DNA of 64,000 bases. Source: Flavobacterium sp. Its GTDB lineage: Bacteria; Bacteroidota; Bacteroidia; Flavobacteriales; Flavobacteriaceae. The notes beneath the pieces were generated by a model. The model was not told where the DNA came from, did not search any database, and saw nothing but the letters and a program-made list of their open reading frames with translations. Both the position numbers and the translations under genes were made by a program. Each line of letters starts with the position of its first letter. Within the stretch, counting starts at the first letter, position 1. The stretch lies in NCBI RefSeq assembly GCF_027531705.1, contig NZ_JAPZSP010000020.1, positions 62,001 through 126,000 on the forward strand, in the 5' to 3' direction. This document shows positions 33,722-42,675 of this stretch, piece after piece.

Positions 33722-34735
33722 TCATTTCCTTACTATCGTAATTATCTGATTTGCAACAATGAATATTATTCCTGTTACAATGAATATTCCCCACCAACCC
33801 ACATTAAATGGATTATGGTGCATAAAATATCTCAAAACCAAATTACTTATTAGTAAATATAACAAACTATTTTGTCCAATTCTTTTAAAAAACACACCAA
33901 AATTAATTTTGCCAATTTGCGAACATAATAAATACAGGCAGTATGTGTATAAAAAGGATAAAGTTAACCAAAATATAGAAGGAGGAAATCTACTTGGCAT
34001 ACCCCAAATCGTTATGTATAAAATACTTGAAGAAGATAATGCTGCGGTACCGATTAAAATGTATTTATTAAAAACAATGTTATTTTTTGAGATATATACA
34101 CCTAGAAGAAAATAAGGAAAATATAATAGAATTGGGAAAGAGGCAAATTTGCTACTACCTATAAAAATTCCTAATTGTGGTGGAATTATAGAATATGGAA
34201 TAAATGATGAAGATACAATCAAAATAACAGAATAAATAAGTAAAATTCTATAATTTGATGTTATTTTTAGAATGTAGTCCCCAATAAATATTGTTAAAAA
34301 AGAAATAAATGAAAATGCAAGTAAAAATTCTGAATAACCAATGATATTATTTAATACTAAAATGTTATATATATTCCCAAACCCAATTACTTCATTATCT
34401 ATAATAAAAATGCCAAATGCACTTATGTAATATGCAATTAAAGTATTTATTCCATTCCTAAATAACTTCTGTTTTGAATTTTTAAAATTTTTAAAATACG
34501 CAACATAAAACACATATCCAAAGCAAAAAAGAAATGACGAAAATGTTGTGATATTAACAAATAAAGATAAAAATCCGAGAGAGCGACTTATCAATTTTGG
34601 AGCAGAGCTATCCCAAAAAAATGATAATAATTGAATTGTATGAGCAAAAATCATATTGATAGTCAATATAGCTTTCATATAATCCAAAGCCATGTTTCTT
34701 TTAGCATCATTTATTTTTTGAATTTCTTCAAGCAT
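33722..34735 (-). CDS. Acyltransferase-3-like integral membrane protein
   Basis: 337 residues with about ten membrane segments. Near the N-terminus MALDYMKAILTINMIFAHTIQ resembles the start of acyltransferase-3 (OafA/NodX) proteins, which carry an essential R/D...H in the first helix region and acylate sugars of exported polysaccharides. The remaining sequence is hydrophobic and poorly conserved, so a catalytic histidine assignment (H32 in FAHTIQ) is tentative. No polysaccharide genes are adjacent. It is AT-rich, isolated, with a gene-free region downstream; it could be an accessory gain. Confidence 0.6.
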   Translation of the reverse strand: MLEEIQKINDAKRNMALDYMKAILTINMIFAHTIQLLSFFWDSSAPKLISRSLGFLSLFVNITTFSSFLFCFGYVFYVAYFKNFKNSKQKLFRNGINTLIAYYISAFGIFIIDNEVIGFGNIYNILVLNNIIGYSEFLLAFSFISFLTIFIGDYILKITSNYRILLIYSVILIVSSSFIPYSIIPPQLGIFIGSSKFASFPILLYFPYFLLGVYISKNNIVFNKYILIGTAALSSSSILYITIWGMPSRFPPSIFWLTLSFLYTYCLYLLCSQIGKINFGVFFKRIGQNSLLYLLISNLVLRYFMHHNPFNVGWWGIFIVTGIIFIVANQIITIVRK

Positions 34736-34835
34736 ACTAGTAATTTTTTAATTTATTTTTTGTTAGCAAATCCGCCCTTACAATCAATAATTACTTACAA
34801 CTAGTGCATGTATCTATACAAATTAAAAAACATCC

Positions 34836-36860
34836 CTACCAAATCACCACCTTCAACTTCTCATCTTGATACATTGAGCTTCCTTTTTTGATATTAAAAG
34901 CCTTATAAAATTCTGGGATATTGGCTAATGGACCGTTAATTCTAAACTGTGCTGGCGAGTGTACATCGGTCATTACTTGTTGTGCTAGTGCTTCTTTGTT
35001 GGTATTAACCATCCAAGCATATCCGTATGCCAAAAAGTATCTTTGGTCTGGGTTTAGTCCGCTAATTTTTTCGTTGGTTTTGTATTGTTTGGTTTTCTTA
35101 AAAGCTTCGTAACCCATTACAACACCACCCAAATCGGCAATATTTTCGCCTTGTGTAGCATCGCCATTTACGTTTTTGACACCAACTTTGAACTTGCTGT
35201 ATTGGTCAACAATCAACTTGGTTTTGGCTTTGAACTTGGCTAAATCTTCTGGTGTCCACCAATTATTCAAGTTTCCTTTTTCGTCAAACTGGCTTCCTTG
35301 GTCGTCAAATCCGTGTGTGATTTCGTGTCCAAAAGTTGAACCGCCAATAATTCCATATAAAACCGCATCATCGGGCATTCTTCCTTCAAATCCTGGTACT
35401 AAAATGTTACAAGCTGGCACGCAAATTTCGTTGTTACTTGGGTTGTAATAAGCATTATACGTTTGTGGATACATGCCCCATTCGTTTCTATCAACCGGTT
35501 TTCCAAATTTAGAAACATTATAATCATAACCCCATTTATTAACAGCCATTACATTGGCACAATACGATTTTCTGTCAATAGAAACACTGCTCATGTCTTT
35601 CCATTTGTCTGGATAACCTACTTTCATTACTACTTTGCTCAATTTGGTCAACGCTTTTTCTTTGGTAACAGCACTCATCCAATCTAACTTTTTGATTCTT
35701 TCGGCGTACACATCACGAATATTGTTTCCTATTTCTAGCAGTTTTTCTTTAGAACCTTTTGGCAAATAATCAGTTACGTAAACTTGCCCAATTAATTCAC
35801 CTAAAGAATTATCGGTTTGCCCTACTACTCTTTTCCATCTTGGTTTTTGCTCTTTTACTCCACTCAAAACCGTTGAGAAAAACTTGAAATTTTGGTTTTC
35901 AAAATCTTTACTCAAATAAGAAGCATAGGTGTTAATCAAATCCCATTTGAGATACGTTTTCCAATCTTCGATAGTATATTTGGTAATGCAAGTATTCAAT
36001 TGCGTAAAAAACTCAGGTTGCCCAACAATTACAGTATCTGCGTTTTTAATTTTCAAATCGATAAAAAGTTTATTCCAATTTATATTTTTAGTAGCCGTAT
36101 TTAATTGCGAAATACTCATTTTGTTGTAATTCTTAACAGGATCACGCATTTCTTCTAACTTTCTAGAAGCTTTGGCTAAATCAGTCTCCAATTTCATTAT
36201 AGTAGTAGCATTTGCAGCAGCATTAGTATTTCCAGCTAATTCCATCATTTTTTGCAAATGTTTTACATATTCTGCACGAATAGCAACCGTTTCAGCATCG
36301 GTATTGAAATAATAATCGCGTTGTCCCAACCCTAAACCACCTTGGTACAAAGCAAGTGCATTTTTAGCACTATTTTTTTCATCTTGACCAACATAAAAAT
36401 TAAAAGCAGGCGAACAACCAATAGTGTGCAAATAACCAATAGATTGTAACAAACTTGGTACATCTTTGATAGCTTCAATTTTGGCTAATTCCATTTTTAG
36501 TGGTGTAATTCCAGCTTTGTCAATGGCAATTGTATCCATTCCAGATGCATAGAAATCGCCTATTTTTTGTTTGTTGCTTCCTTTTTCGGCATCGGTTTCT
36601 TTAGCCGATGTTTCACAAATAGATTTGATTTGATTATTAATAGTATCTTGAATCATTCTGAAAATCCCATTGCTTCGCTCACTTGCCGGAATTGGATTTC
36701 GCTTGAACCAACCACCATTAGCATAGTTGAAAAAATCTTGAGAAGGATCAACAAGTGTATCTCTATTAGTCACCAACGGATCGACAAAAGCAGTTTCTTT
36801 TTTAGAACAACTCGTTATTGTTATAGCAGCAAGCAAAAGTATTTTAAAATGGGTTTTCAT
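34836..36860 (-). CDS. M13-family (neprilysin/PepO-like) metallopeptidase, lipoprotein
   Basis: 674 residues. The N-terminus MKTHFKILLLAAITITSCSK has a lipobox with cysteine 18, so it is probably anchored in a membrane on the periplasmic side. The zinc motif HEITHGFDDQG has H512, E513 and H516; the third ligand is the glutamate of GENIADLGGV. Upstream, NAYYNPSNNEICVPA matches the family NAYY substrate-binding segment. It cleaves oligopeptides. Its start is 15 bases after the stop of the 2-oxoacid dehydrogenase gene on the same strand, so co-transcription is possible. Confidence 0.88.
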   Translation of the reverse strand: MKTHFKILLLAAITITSCSKKETAFVDPLVTNRDTLVDPSQDFFNYANGGWFKRNPIPASERSNGIFRMIQDTINNQIKSICETSAKETDAEKGSNKQKIGDFYASGMDTIAIDKAGITPLKMELAKIEAIKDVPSLLQSIGYLHTIGCSPAFNFYVGQDEKNSAKNALALYQGGLGLGQRDYYFNTDAETVAIRAEYVKHLQKMMELAGNTNAAANATTIMKLETDLAKASRKLEEMRDPVKNYNKMSISQLNTATKNINWNKLFIDLKIKNADTVIVGQPEFFTQLNTCITKYTIEDWKTYLKWDLINTYASYLSKDFENQNFKFFSTVLSGVKEQKPRWKRVVGQTDNSLGELIGQVYVTDYLPKGSKEKLLEIGNNIRDVYAERIKKLDWMSAVTKEKALTKLSKVVMKVGYPDKWKDMSSVSIDRKSYCANVMAVNKWGYDYNVSKFGKPVDRNEWGMYPQTYNAYYNPSNNEICVPACNILVPGFEGRMPDDAVLYGIIGGSTFGHEITHGFDDQGSQFDEKGNLNNWWTPEDLAKFKAKTKLIVDQYSKFKVGVKNVNGDATQGENIADLGGVVMGYEAFKKTKQYKTNEKISGLNPDQRYFLAYGYAWMVNTNKEALAQQVMTDVHSPAQFRINGPLANIPEFYKAFNIKKGSSMYQDEKLKVVIW

Positions 36861-36875
36861 ATTTTTTTGATAAAA

Positions 36876-38852
36876 TTAATAAGCCATCAATTCGTTTAAG
36901 GCTGTTTCAAATCTTGATTTTGGTAAATATTGATCTTCCAACGCTTTGGTAAACGGAATTGGAGTTTCTAAACTGGCAACACGTTTCACTGGGCCGTCAA
37001 GATATTCGAAACAATCTTCCATAATCATAGCTGAAATATCACTTGCAATTCCGCCAAACATAGAATCTTCTTGTAGAATAATTACTTTGTTGGTTTTCTT
37101 AACCGAAGCATAAATGGTTTCTTTATCAAGTGGTTGCAAGGTTCTCAAGTCAACTAAATCAGCCGAAATTTGAGGGTTTTTATCCAACGTTTCTATTGCC
37201 CAATGCACAGCTGCACCAAAAGCAATTATAGTAATTTGATTTCCAGTTCGTAAAACAGAAGCTTTTCCTAAAGGTAAAGTGTAATAGTCTTTTGGAACTT
37301 CTTGATGAATGCTTCTATATAATTGTTTGTGTTCAAAAAACAACACAGGATTTGGATCGTTAATAGCAGTATTTAACAAACCTTTTGCATCATATGGAAA
37401 AGCAGGATAAACTACTTTTAAACCTGGTGTTTTGGTAAACCAAGCTTCGTTAGTTTGCGAGTGAAATGGTCCAGCTTGTGTTCCGCCACCACAAGGCATT
37501 CTGACTACAACATCTGCTTTTTCAAGCCAACGATAATGCGATTTTGCCAATAAATTCACAATAGGATTAAATCCAGTCGAAACGAAATCAGCGAATTGCA
37601 TTTCAACAATAGCTTTGTGTCCGTTAATAGACAATCCCATTCCAGCAGAAACTACAGCTGATTCGCAAATAGGTGTATTTAAAACTCTTTCTTTACCAAA
37701 TTCAGCCACAAAACCATCTGTAATTTTGAAAGCACCACCGTATTCGGCGATATCTTGTCCCATAATCACAAGGTTGGAATGTTTCTGCATAGATTGTTTC
37801 AAACTATGTGAAATGGCATCTATAAAACGAATATCTTCAACTTCGCCAGAAGGTTTAACTTCTTCAAAATCATACGGTTTATAAACATCGTTCAATTCTT
37901 CTTCGTAGGTTGCTTTTATTTCAGCTTCTGTATTTGACATTAATAAATGATCATCAATTTCTTTTTTGATTTCATTTTTCATGGCTTCATCTTGCGCTTC
38001 CGATAAGATATTTTGCTTAATCAAATAACGTTTGTAGTTATCAACAGGATCTTTTTCTGCCCAAGCATCCATCAATTCCTGAGGAACATATTTGGTACCA
38101 CTCGCCTCTTCATGACCACGCATTCTAAACGTTTTAAACTCTAACAAAACTGGTCTTGGATTAGTACGCATCGATTCTACAATTTCAGAAATTTCGTTGT
38201 AAACATCTAAAATATTGTTTCCATCAATAATATGTGCTTCCATACCGTAACCAACACCTTTGTCGGCCAAATTTTCGCATCGATATTGTTCACGTGTTGG
38301 TGTTGAAAGTCCGTATCCGTTGTTTTCTATTACAAACAAAACGGGTAAATCCCAAACTGCTGCAATATTCAAAGCCTCGTGAAAATCACCTTCGGAAGTA
38401 GCGCCTTCACCAGTGAAAACTGCAGTTACTTTTCCATTTTTCTTTAATTTATTGGCTAATGCAATTCCGTCGGCAACACCTAATTGTGGACCTAAATGCG
38501 AAATCATTCCAATAATTTTATATTCTTGTGTACCAAAATGGAAACTTCTGTCACGACCTTTGGTAAATCCACTTGCTTTTCCTTGCCATTGGGAAAACAA
38601 TCGGTATAAAGGAATATCTCTACTAGTAAAAACACCCAAATTTCGGTGCATTGGCAAAATATATTCGTCTTTTCCTAACACAGAAGTAATTCCAACCGAA
38701 ATGGCTTCTTGACCAATACCCGAAAACCATTTAGAAACTTTTCCTTGACGGATAAGAATCAGCATTTTTTCCTCGATAAGTCTTGGTTTTAGTAATCTTT
38801 TGTATAAATCTAATAATTGTGTATCGGTAAGATTTTTTCTTTCAAAATTCAT
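36876..38852 (-). CDS. 2-oxoacid (branched-chain type) dehydrogenase E1, fused alpha and beta subunits
   Basis: 658 residues. Residues about 1-330 are the E1 alpha part: thiamine diphosphate motif GEGATSEGDFHEALN to ENNGYG. Residues about 340-658 are the beta part: MGQDIAEYGGAFKIT, MPCGGGTQAGPFHSQ, ILQEDSMFGG. The two subunits, usually separate genes, are one polypeptide, as in many Bacteroidota. The enzyme decarboxylates branched-chain or related 2-oxoacids to acyl-CoA with E2 and E3 proteins encoded elsewhere. Confidence 0.88.
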   Translation of the reverse strand: MNFERKNLTDTQLLDLYKRLLKPRLIEEKMLILIRQGKVSKWFSGIGQEAISVGITSVLGKDEYILPMHRNLGVFTSRDIPLYRLFSQWQGKASGFTKGRDRSFHFGTQEYKIIGMISHLGPQLGVADGIALANKLKKNGKVTAVFTGEGATSEGDFHEALNIAAVWDLPVLFVIENNGYGLSTPTREQYRCENLADKGVGYGMEAHIIDGNNILDVYNEISEIVESMRTNPRPVLLEFKTFRMRGHEEASGTKYVPQELMDAWAEKDPVDNYKRYLIKQNILSEAQDEAMKNEIKKEIDDHLLMSNTEAEIKATYEEELNDVYKPYDFEEVKPSGEVEDIRFIDAISHSLKQSMQKHSNLVIMGQDIAEYGGAFKITDGFVAEFGKERVLNTPICESAVVSAGMGLSINGHKAIVEMQFADFVSTGFNPIVNLLAKSHYRWLEKADVVVRMPCGGGTQAGPFHSQTNEAWFTKTPGLKVVYPAFPYDAKGLLNTAINDPNPVLFFEHKQLYRSIHQEVPKDYYTLPLGKASVLRTGNQITIIAFGAAVHWAIETLDKNPQISADLVDLRTLQPLDKETIYASVKKTNKVIILQEDSMFGGIASDISAMIMEDCFEYLDGPVKRVASLETPIPFTKALEDQYLPKSRFETALNELMAY

Positions 38853-38949
38853 TTTATGATGCTATATGTATATTTAACGCTCAAAAATAGAAAAAAAATA
38901 TGGTATTGCTTGAAAAATAGCTCTTTTTTTAAAATGTTGATAACTTTCA

Positions 38950-38979
38950 TTGCTGAAATTGAAAAAATCGTTACATTTG
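38950..38979 (+). promoter_or_regulatory. Candidate promoter of the 2OG-oxygenase gene
   Basis: TTG (38950-38952) and TACATTTG (38972-38979) are 19 bases apart, a near-consensus Bacteroidota promoter. The gene start is 52 bases further on. Confidence 0.5.
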
Positions 38980-39031
38980 TAGTTATGATTGGTTTTTGGC
39001 CAGTTAAAGTTATTAACAAAAAAGTTTTAGT

Positions 39032-39985
39032 ATGCAACAAATTCCTAGTGTTGACTTACGTGATTTCCTGTCGGATGATCCGGCACGTAAACAAAAATTT
39101 GTAAATGAAATCGGAAGAGCTTATGAAGATATTGGCTTCGTAGCATTAAAAGGTCATTTTTTAGATGACAAATTAGTAGAAGATTTGTATTCAGAAGTGC
39201 GCAACTTCTTTAGTCTTCCATTAGAAACAAAAGCCAAGTATGAGATTCCAGGAATTGGAGGACAACGTGGTTATATTTCTTTTGGAAAAGAACATGCAAA
39301 AGGTCGTTCTGCTGGAGATTTGAAAGAGTTTTGGCACTTTGGTCAGTATGTAAGTGAAGGTTCAAAATACGCTAACGAATATCCTGAAAATGTTACTGTT
39401 AACGAATTAGCAAACTTTAATTCAACTGGAAAAGAAGCTTACAAAATGCTTGAGAAGACAGGTGTTTATGTGCTAAGAGCTTTGGCAATACATATTGGGC
39501 TAGATGAATTCTATTTTGACAATTACATCAAAGACGGAAACAGTATTTTACGTCCAATTCATTATCCACCAATCACTGACGAACCTAAAGATGGTGCTGT
39601 TCGTGCTGCTGCTCATGGTGACATCAACTTGATTACACTTTTAATGGGCGCGCAAGGAAAAGGATTGCAAGTTCAAAATCACGATGGTGAATGGATTGAT
39701 GCTATGGCACAACCAGACGAATTGATGATAAACGTTGGAGATATGTTGTCAAGACATACCAACAACAAATTGAAATCAACAATTCACCAAGTGGTAAATC
39801 CGCCAAGAGAATTATGGAATACTTCAAGATATTCTATTCCTTTCTTCATGCATCCTGTAAGCGATATGAAGTTAGATTGCTTACCAGAATGCATCGACGA
39901 AAACAACCCAAAATTATATGAAGATATCACTGCTGGTGATTATTTATATGAAAGACTGGTTGATTTAGGATTGATTAAGAAATAA
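39032..39985 (+). CDS. Isopenicillin N synthase-family Fe(II) oxygenase
   Basis: 317 residues. The N-terminal half (FVNEIGRAYEDIGFVALKGH) and the jelly-roll iron site match the family: H195 and D197 in AAHGDINLITLL, H252 in TIHQVVNPP, and the co-substrate arginine in RYSIPFFMHP. Members are 2-oxoglutarate- or substrate-oxidising dioxygenases. In Bacteroidota this is a common single gene of unproven substrate. It is divergent from the E1 gene and followed by a repeat-type terminator. Confidence 0.82.
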   Translation: MQQIPSVDLRDFLSDDPARKQKFVNEIGRAYEDIGFVALKGHFLDDKLVEDLYSEVRNFFSLPLETKAKYEIPGIGGQRGYISFGKEHAKGRSAGDLKEFWHFGQYVSEGSKYANEYPENVTVNELANFNSTGKEAYKMLEKTGVYVLRALAIHIGLDEFYFDNYIKDGNSILRPIHYPPITDEPKDGAVRAAAHGDINLITLLMGAQGKGLQVQNHDGEWIDAMAQPDELMINVGDMLSRHTNNKLKSTIHQVVNPPRELWNTSRYSIPFFMHPVSDMKLDCLPECIDENNPKLYEDITAGDYLYERLVDLGLIKK

Positions 39986-40012
39986 AAAGGAAGAAATTCC
40001 AATTTTAAAATT

Positions 40013-40046
40013 CCAAATTCCAATTAGTTTTGGAGTTTGGTTTTTT
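40013..40046 (+). terminator. Repeat-type terminator after the oxygenase gene
   Basis: CCAAATTCCAA pairs with TTGGAGTTTGG with one mismatch and is followed by TTTTTT. The flanks (gaaattcc) recall the terminators at 12524 and 14874. Confidence 0.65.
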
Positions 40047-40079
40047 GTTTAAAGATTGAAAAAAATATACGCCACAATA

Positions 40080-40131
40080 GAACGCGGATGAAACGGATTT
40101 ACTTCGTAAAACGCAGATTAAAACAGATTTT
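40080..40131. repeat. Left inverted repeat flanking the GxxExxY gene
   Basis: Begins AACGCGGATGAAACGGATT and runs to AACAGATTTTT. It is the imperfect reverse complement of 40549-40599 over about 50 bases (including ACGCGGAT-AAACGGATT and ATTAAAAC-GATTTTT), and is related to repeats at 15633 and 21921. Confidence 0.7.
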
Positions 40132-40160
40132 TGAAAATTAATTATTAAAATATATGCCAA

Positions 40161-40559
40161 ATGGAATTATTACACAAAGATTTAACCGATGTAATTTTGA
40201 AAACTTTTTATGAAGTTTATAACGAACTTGGATACGGTTTCCTTGAAAAAGTTTATCAAAATTCTCTACTAATTGAATTAAGAAATAAAGGATTAAATGT
40301 TATTCCTCAAAAGAAAATTAAAGTCTTCTATAAAGGATACGAAGTTGGAGATTATTTTGCAGATTTAATTGTTGAGGACAAAGTTGTTTTAGAATTGAAA
40401 GCAGTTGAATATATTGTTGAAGAATTTGAAAATCAGCTATTAAATTATTTAAAAGGGACAGATTGTGAAGTTGGATTACTATTAAATTTTGGTAAGAAAC
40501 CTGAATTCAGAAGAAGAATTTACGAGAATAAAAGAAAGAATAGAAAAAATCAGTTTTAA
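40161..40559 (+). CDS. GxxExxY protein (PD-(D/E)xK nuclease-fold family)
   Basis: 132 residues. The name motif is GFLEKVY; ADLIVEDKVVLELKA provides a D...ExK pattern expected for the PD-(D/E)xK superfamily to which this family (PF13366-like) is assigned. Function is not established; the family is multi-copy in Bacteroidota and some other phyla. The gene lies between inverted repeats, and its last codons are inside the right repeat arm, so gene and repeats seem to travel as one unit. The lysine-rich tail (KRKNRKNQF) is encoded next to the right repeat. The start ATG at 40161 is supported by family length. Confidence 0.8.
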   Translation: MELLHKDLTDVILKTFYEVYNELGYGFLEKVYQNSLLIELRNKGLNVIPQKKIKVFYKGYEVGDYFADLIVEDKVVLELKAVEYIVEEFENQLLNYLKGTDCEVGLLLNFGKKPEFRRRIYENKRKNRKNQF

Positions 40560-40599
40560 TTCGTGTTTCGCATAAGCGAATCCGTTTTATCCGCGTGCT
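40549..40599. repeat. Right inverted repeat flanking the GxxExxY gene
   Basis: AAAATCAGTTTTAATTCGTG through AATCCGTTTTATCCGCGTG. It overlaps the GxxExxY stop codon (40557-40559) and ends 8 bases before the SUI1 ATG. See the left arm at 40080-40131. Confidence 0.7.
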
Positions 40600-40606
40600 A
40601 AAAAAT

Positions 40607-40939
40607 ATGGATTTACAAGAACAACTAAAAAAACTTTTTCCAGACCACGAAGTTTCTAACGAACCAGAAATAGTCGAAGAAAAAGAACATGAATTATTCG
40701 TTCAAAAAGAACCAATGATTTGTAAATTTGAAAAACGAAAAGGAAAGCCCACAACCATTATTTCAGGTTATGAAGGTGAAGATGAGGATTTCAAACTATT
40801 AGCAAAAGAATTAAAAAACAAACTCGCTGTTGGAGGAACATTCAAAGACGGCGAAATCATTATTCAAGGCGATTATCGTGATAGAATAATGAAATTATTA
40901 CAAGACAAAGGATTTAAAACAAAACGAGTTGGAGGCTGA
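40607..40939 (+). CDS. SUI1/eIF1-like translation initiation factor (YciH family)
   Basis: 110 residues from MDLQEQLKKLFPDH; an earlier in-frame start at 40595 would begin inside the repeat. The C-terminal half is the SUI1 fold: FEKRKGKPTTIISGYEG, LAKELKNKLAVGGTFKDG and IQGDYRDRIMKLL. Bacterial members act on or near the small ribosomal subunit, but their role is not essential and not fully known. Confidence 0.85.
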   Translation: MDLQEQLKKLFPDHEVSNEPEIVEEKEHELFVQKEPMICKFEKRKGKPTTIISGYEGEDEDFKLLAKELKNKLAVGGTFKDGEIIIQGDYRDRIMKLLQDKGFKTKRVGG

Positions 40940-40942
40940 TTC

Positions 40943-41060
40943 TTGTTGTATAATGTAGAGATGTATATTGTATATTGCTTTATTCTGCTGAAATAAGATG
41001 TTTAACCTTAAAAGGTATTATACAATTCCTAAAATCATTATACAACAATACAATATACAA
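40943..41060. repeat. Long-loop inverted repeat with TATATTGTAT words
   Basis: TTGTTGTATAATG (40943-40955) is the exact complement of CATTATACAACAA (41036-41048), and GTATATTGTA / TACAATATAC extend the pairing. It shares words with the palindrome at 18015-18073 and, like it, ends shortly before a start codon (41072). Confidence 0.65.
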
Positions 41061-41071
41061 AAACAAAGACA

Positions 41072-41938
41072 ATGATACAATCATCAGAATTAATATTAAA
41101 TCCGGATGGAAGTGTTTACCACTTGAACCTAAAACCGGAGCATATTGCAAAAGACATCATCTTTGTAGGTGATCAAAATAGAGTAGAAAAAATTACCAAA
41201 CATTTCTCAAGCATAGAGTTTTCACAACAAAAACGTGAATTCAAAACGCAAACAGGAATTTACAAAGGAAAACGAATCTCGGTAATGTCGACAGGAATTG
41301 GTCCAGATAATATTGACATTGTTATGAACGAATTGGATGCTTTAGTAAATATCGATTTAAAAACTCGTGAAATCAAAGAGGAATTGACTTCGTTGAACAT
41401 TGTTCGAATTGGAACTTCAGGTTCTTTACAAGCTGATATTCCTTGCGATAGTTTTGTTATGAGTCAATATGGATTAGGATTGGACAACATGCTTCGCTCC
41501 TATTTGATTGATGAAATTTCAGAAACTGCTATGGAAGACGCTTTTATTGCTCAAACCAATTGGGATATGAAAAAAGGTCGTCCTTACGTAATTAAAGGAA
41601 GTGAAATTCTAGAAAAACGTTTGGAAAGTGACAAAATCTATAAAGGATTTACTGGAACGGCAGGTGGATTTTATGGACCACAAGGAAGAGTTTTAAGATT
41701 AGATATTCAAGATCCAGAATTGAACAGTAAAATGGATAAATTTGAATTTGAAGGCATCAAAATGACTAATCTTGAAATGGAAACCGGAGCTATTTATGGT
41801 TTAGGAAAATTGCTAGGACATCAGTGTTTATCATTAAATGCAATCATTGCTAATCGTGCAACTGGAACTTTTAGCGAAGATCCATACAAAGCTGTAGATG
41901 CTTTAATTGAATATGCTTTGGATAAATTGGCGGAGTAA
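41072..41938 (+). CDS. Nucleoside phosphorylase (uridine-phosphorylase-like)
   Basis: 288 residues. Family features are IIFVGDQNRVEKI, the phosphate-binding GIGPDNIDIVMNEL, NIVRIGTSGSLQ, and KMTNLEMETGAIYGLG near the C-terminus, which matches the purine/uridine phosphorylase nucleoside site with MET. The enzyme splits nucleosides to base and ribose 1-phosphate for salvage in the cytoplasm. The substrate, uridine or another nucleoside, is not decided by what I can see. Confidence 0.85.
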   Translation: MIQSSELILNPDGSVYHLNLKPEHIAKDIIFVGDQNRVEKITKHFSSIEFSQQKREFKTQTGIYKGKRISVMSTGIGPDNIDIVMNELDALVNIDLKTREIKEELTSLNIVRIGTSGSLQADIPCDSFVMSQYGLGLDNMLRSYLIDEISETAMEDAFIAQTNWDMKKGRPYVIKGSEILEKRLESDKIYKGFTGTAGGFYGPQGRVLRLDIQDPELNSKMDKFEFEGIKMTNLEMETGAIYGLGKLLGHQCLSLNAIIANRATGTFSEDPYKAVDALIEYALDKLAE

Positions 41939-41963
41939 GTCAATTTGATAATTAAATAAAAAA

Positions 41964-42028
41964 GGAACACAGATTGGAGAAATTAGAGAAATTTTAATAA
42001 TTTTTTAAATTTCTTTAATCTGTGTTCC
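41964..42028. repeat. Intergenic hairpin repeat (GGAACACAGATT family)
   Basis: GGAACACAGATT (41964-41975) and AATCTGTGTTCC (42017-42028) are perfect complements, with AGAAATT / AATTTCT continuing inside. It ends 14 bases before the next gene start. A relative lies at 25591-25632. Confidence 0.75.
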
Positions 42029-42042
42029 TAAAAAATTATGAA

Positions 42043-42576
42043 ATGAATTTAATACTAGAAACCGAAAGATTACTTCTTCGACCATTTGAAAAATCAGATG
42101 CTGAAGCTTTATTTGAAATGGATAAAAACCCAGAAGTTCACAATTACTTATGGCAAAAACCTTGTATTGATATTCAAGAAGTTTACGATTATATTGAAAT
42201 GGTTCAAAAACAATATCAGGAAAGAGGAATTGGTCGATTTTCAACTATTTTAAAAGAAACTAATGAACTAATTGGTTGGACAGGAATCAAATTTGTAAAC
42301 GATCATGTTGAAAACGGAAATACGAATTTCTTTGATTATGGCTATCGCCTAAATGAGAAATTTTGGAACAAAGGATATGCAACAGAAGCATCAAAAGCAT
42401 GGCTTGATTATGGTTTTAACCAAATGAACATAAAAGAGATGAACGCTTACACACATGCAGAAAATGGTGCTTCCAATCATGTTTTGCAAAAAGTAGGATT
42501 CAATTTTATGGAAGATTATCCAGATAAAGATGGGGTAATTTGGAAATGGTGGCAAATTAGTAAGCAGTCGCAGTAA
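42043..42576 (+). CDS. GNAT-family acetyltransferase (RimJ/RimL-like)
   Basis: 177 residues from the ATG at 42043 (MNLILETERLLLRPF, a typical family start). A GTG 21 bases upstream lies in the hairpin repeat, and an out-of-frame ATG at 42038 stops after two codons. Acetyl-CoA-binding segments appear in NEKFWNKGYATEASKAWLDY and in the late AENGASNHVLQKVGF. It probably acetylates an amine or protein N-terminus; the substrate is unknown. Confidence 0.82.
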   Translation: MNLILETERLLLRPFEKSDAEALFEMDKNPEVHNYLWQKPCIDIQEVYDYIEMVQKQYQERGIGRFSTILKETNELIGWTGIKFVNDHVENGNTNFFDYGYRLNEKFWNKGYATEASKAWLDYGFNQMNIKEMNAYTHAENGASNHVLQKVGFNFMEDYPDKDGVIWKWWQISKQSQ

Positions 42577-42675
42577 GCAGTTTTCAGTTGAAATAACTAA
42601 GAACAAAATCCGTTTAATCTGTGAAAATATGTGGCATAAATTAACAAAATACCTTTTAAACTTTTAAACACAAAA

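Noticed and set aside
33570..33797. A possible 75-residue gene on the minus strand
   Set aside because: It overlaps the acyltransferase end in another frame and shows low-complexity residues with no family resemblance.
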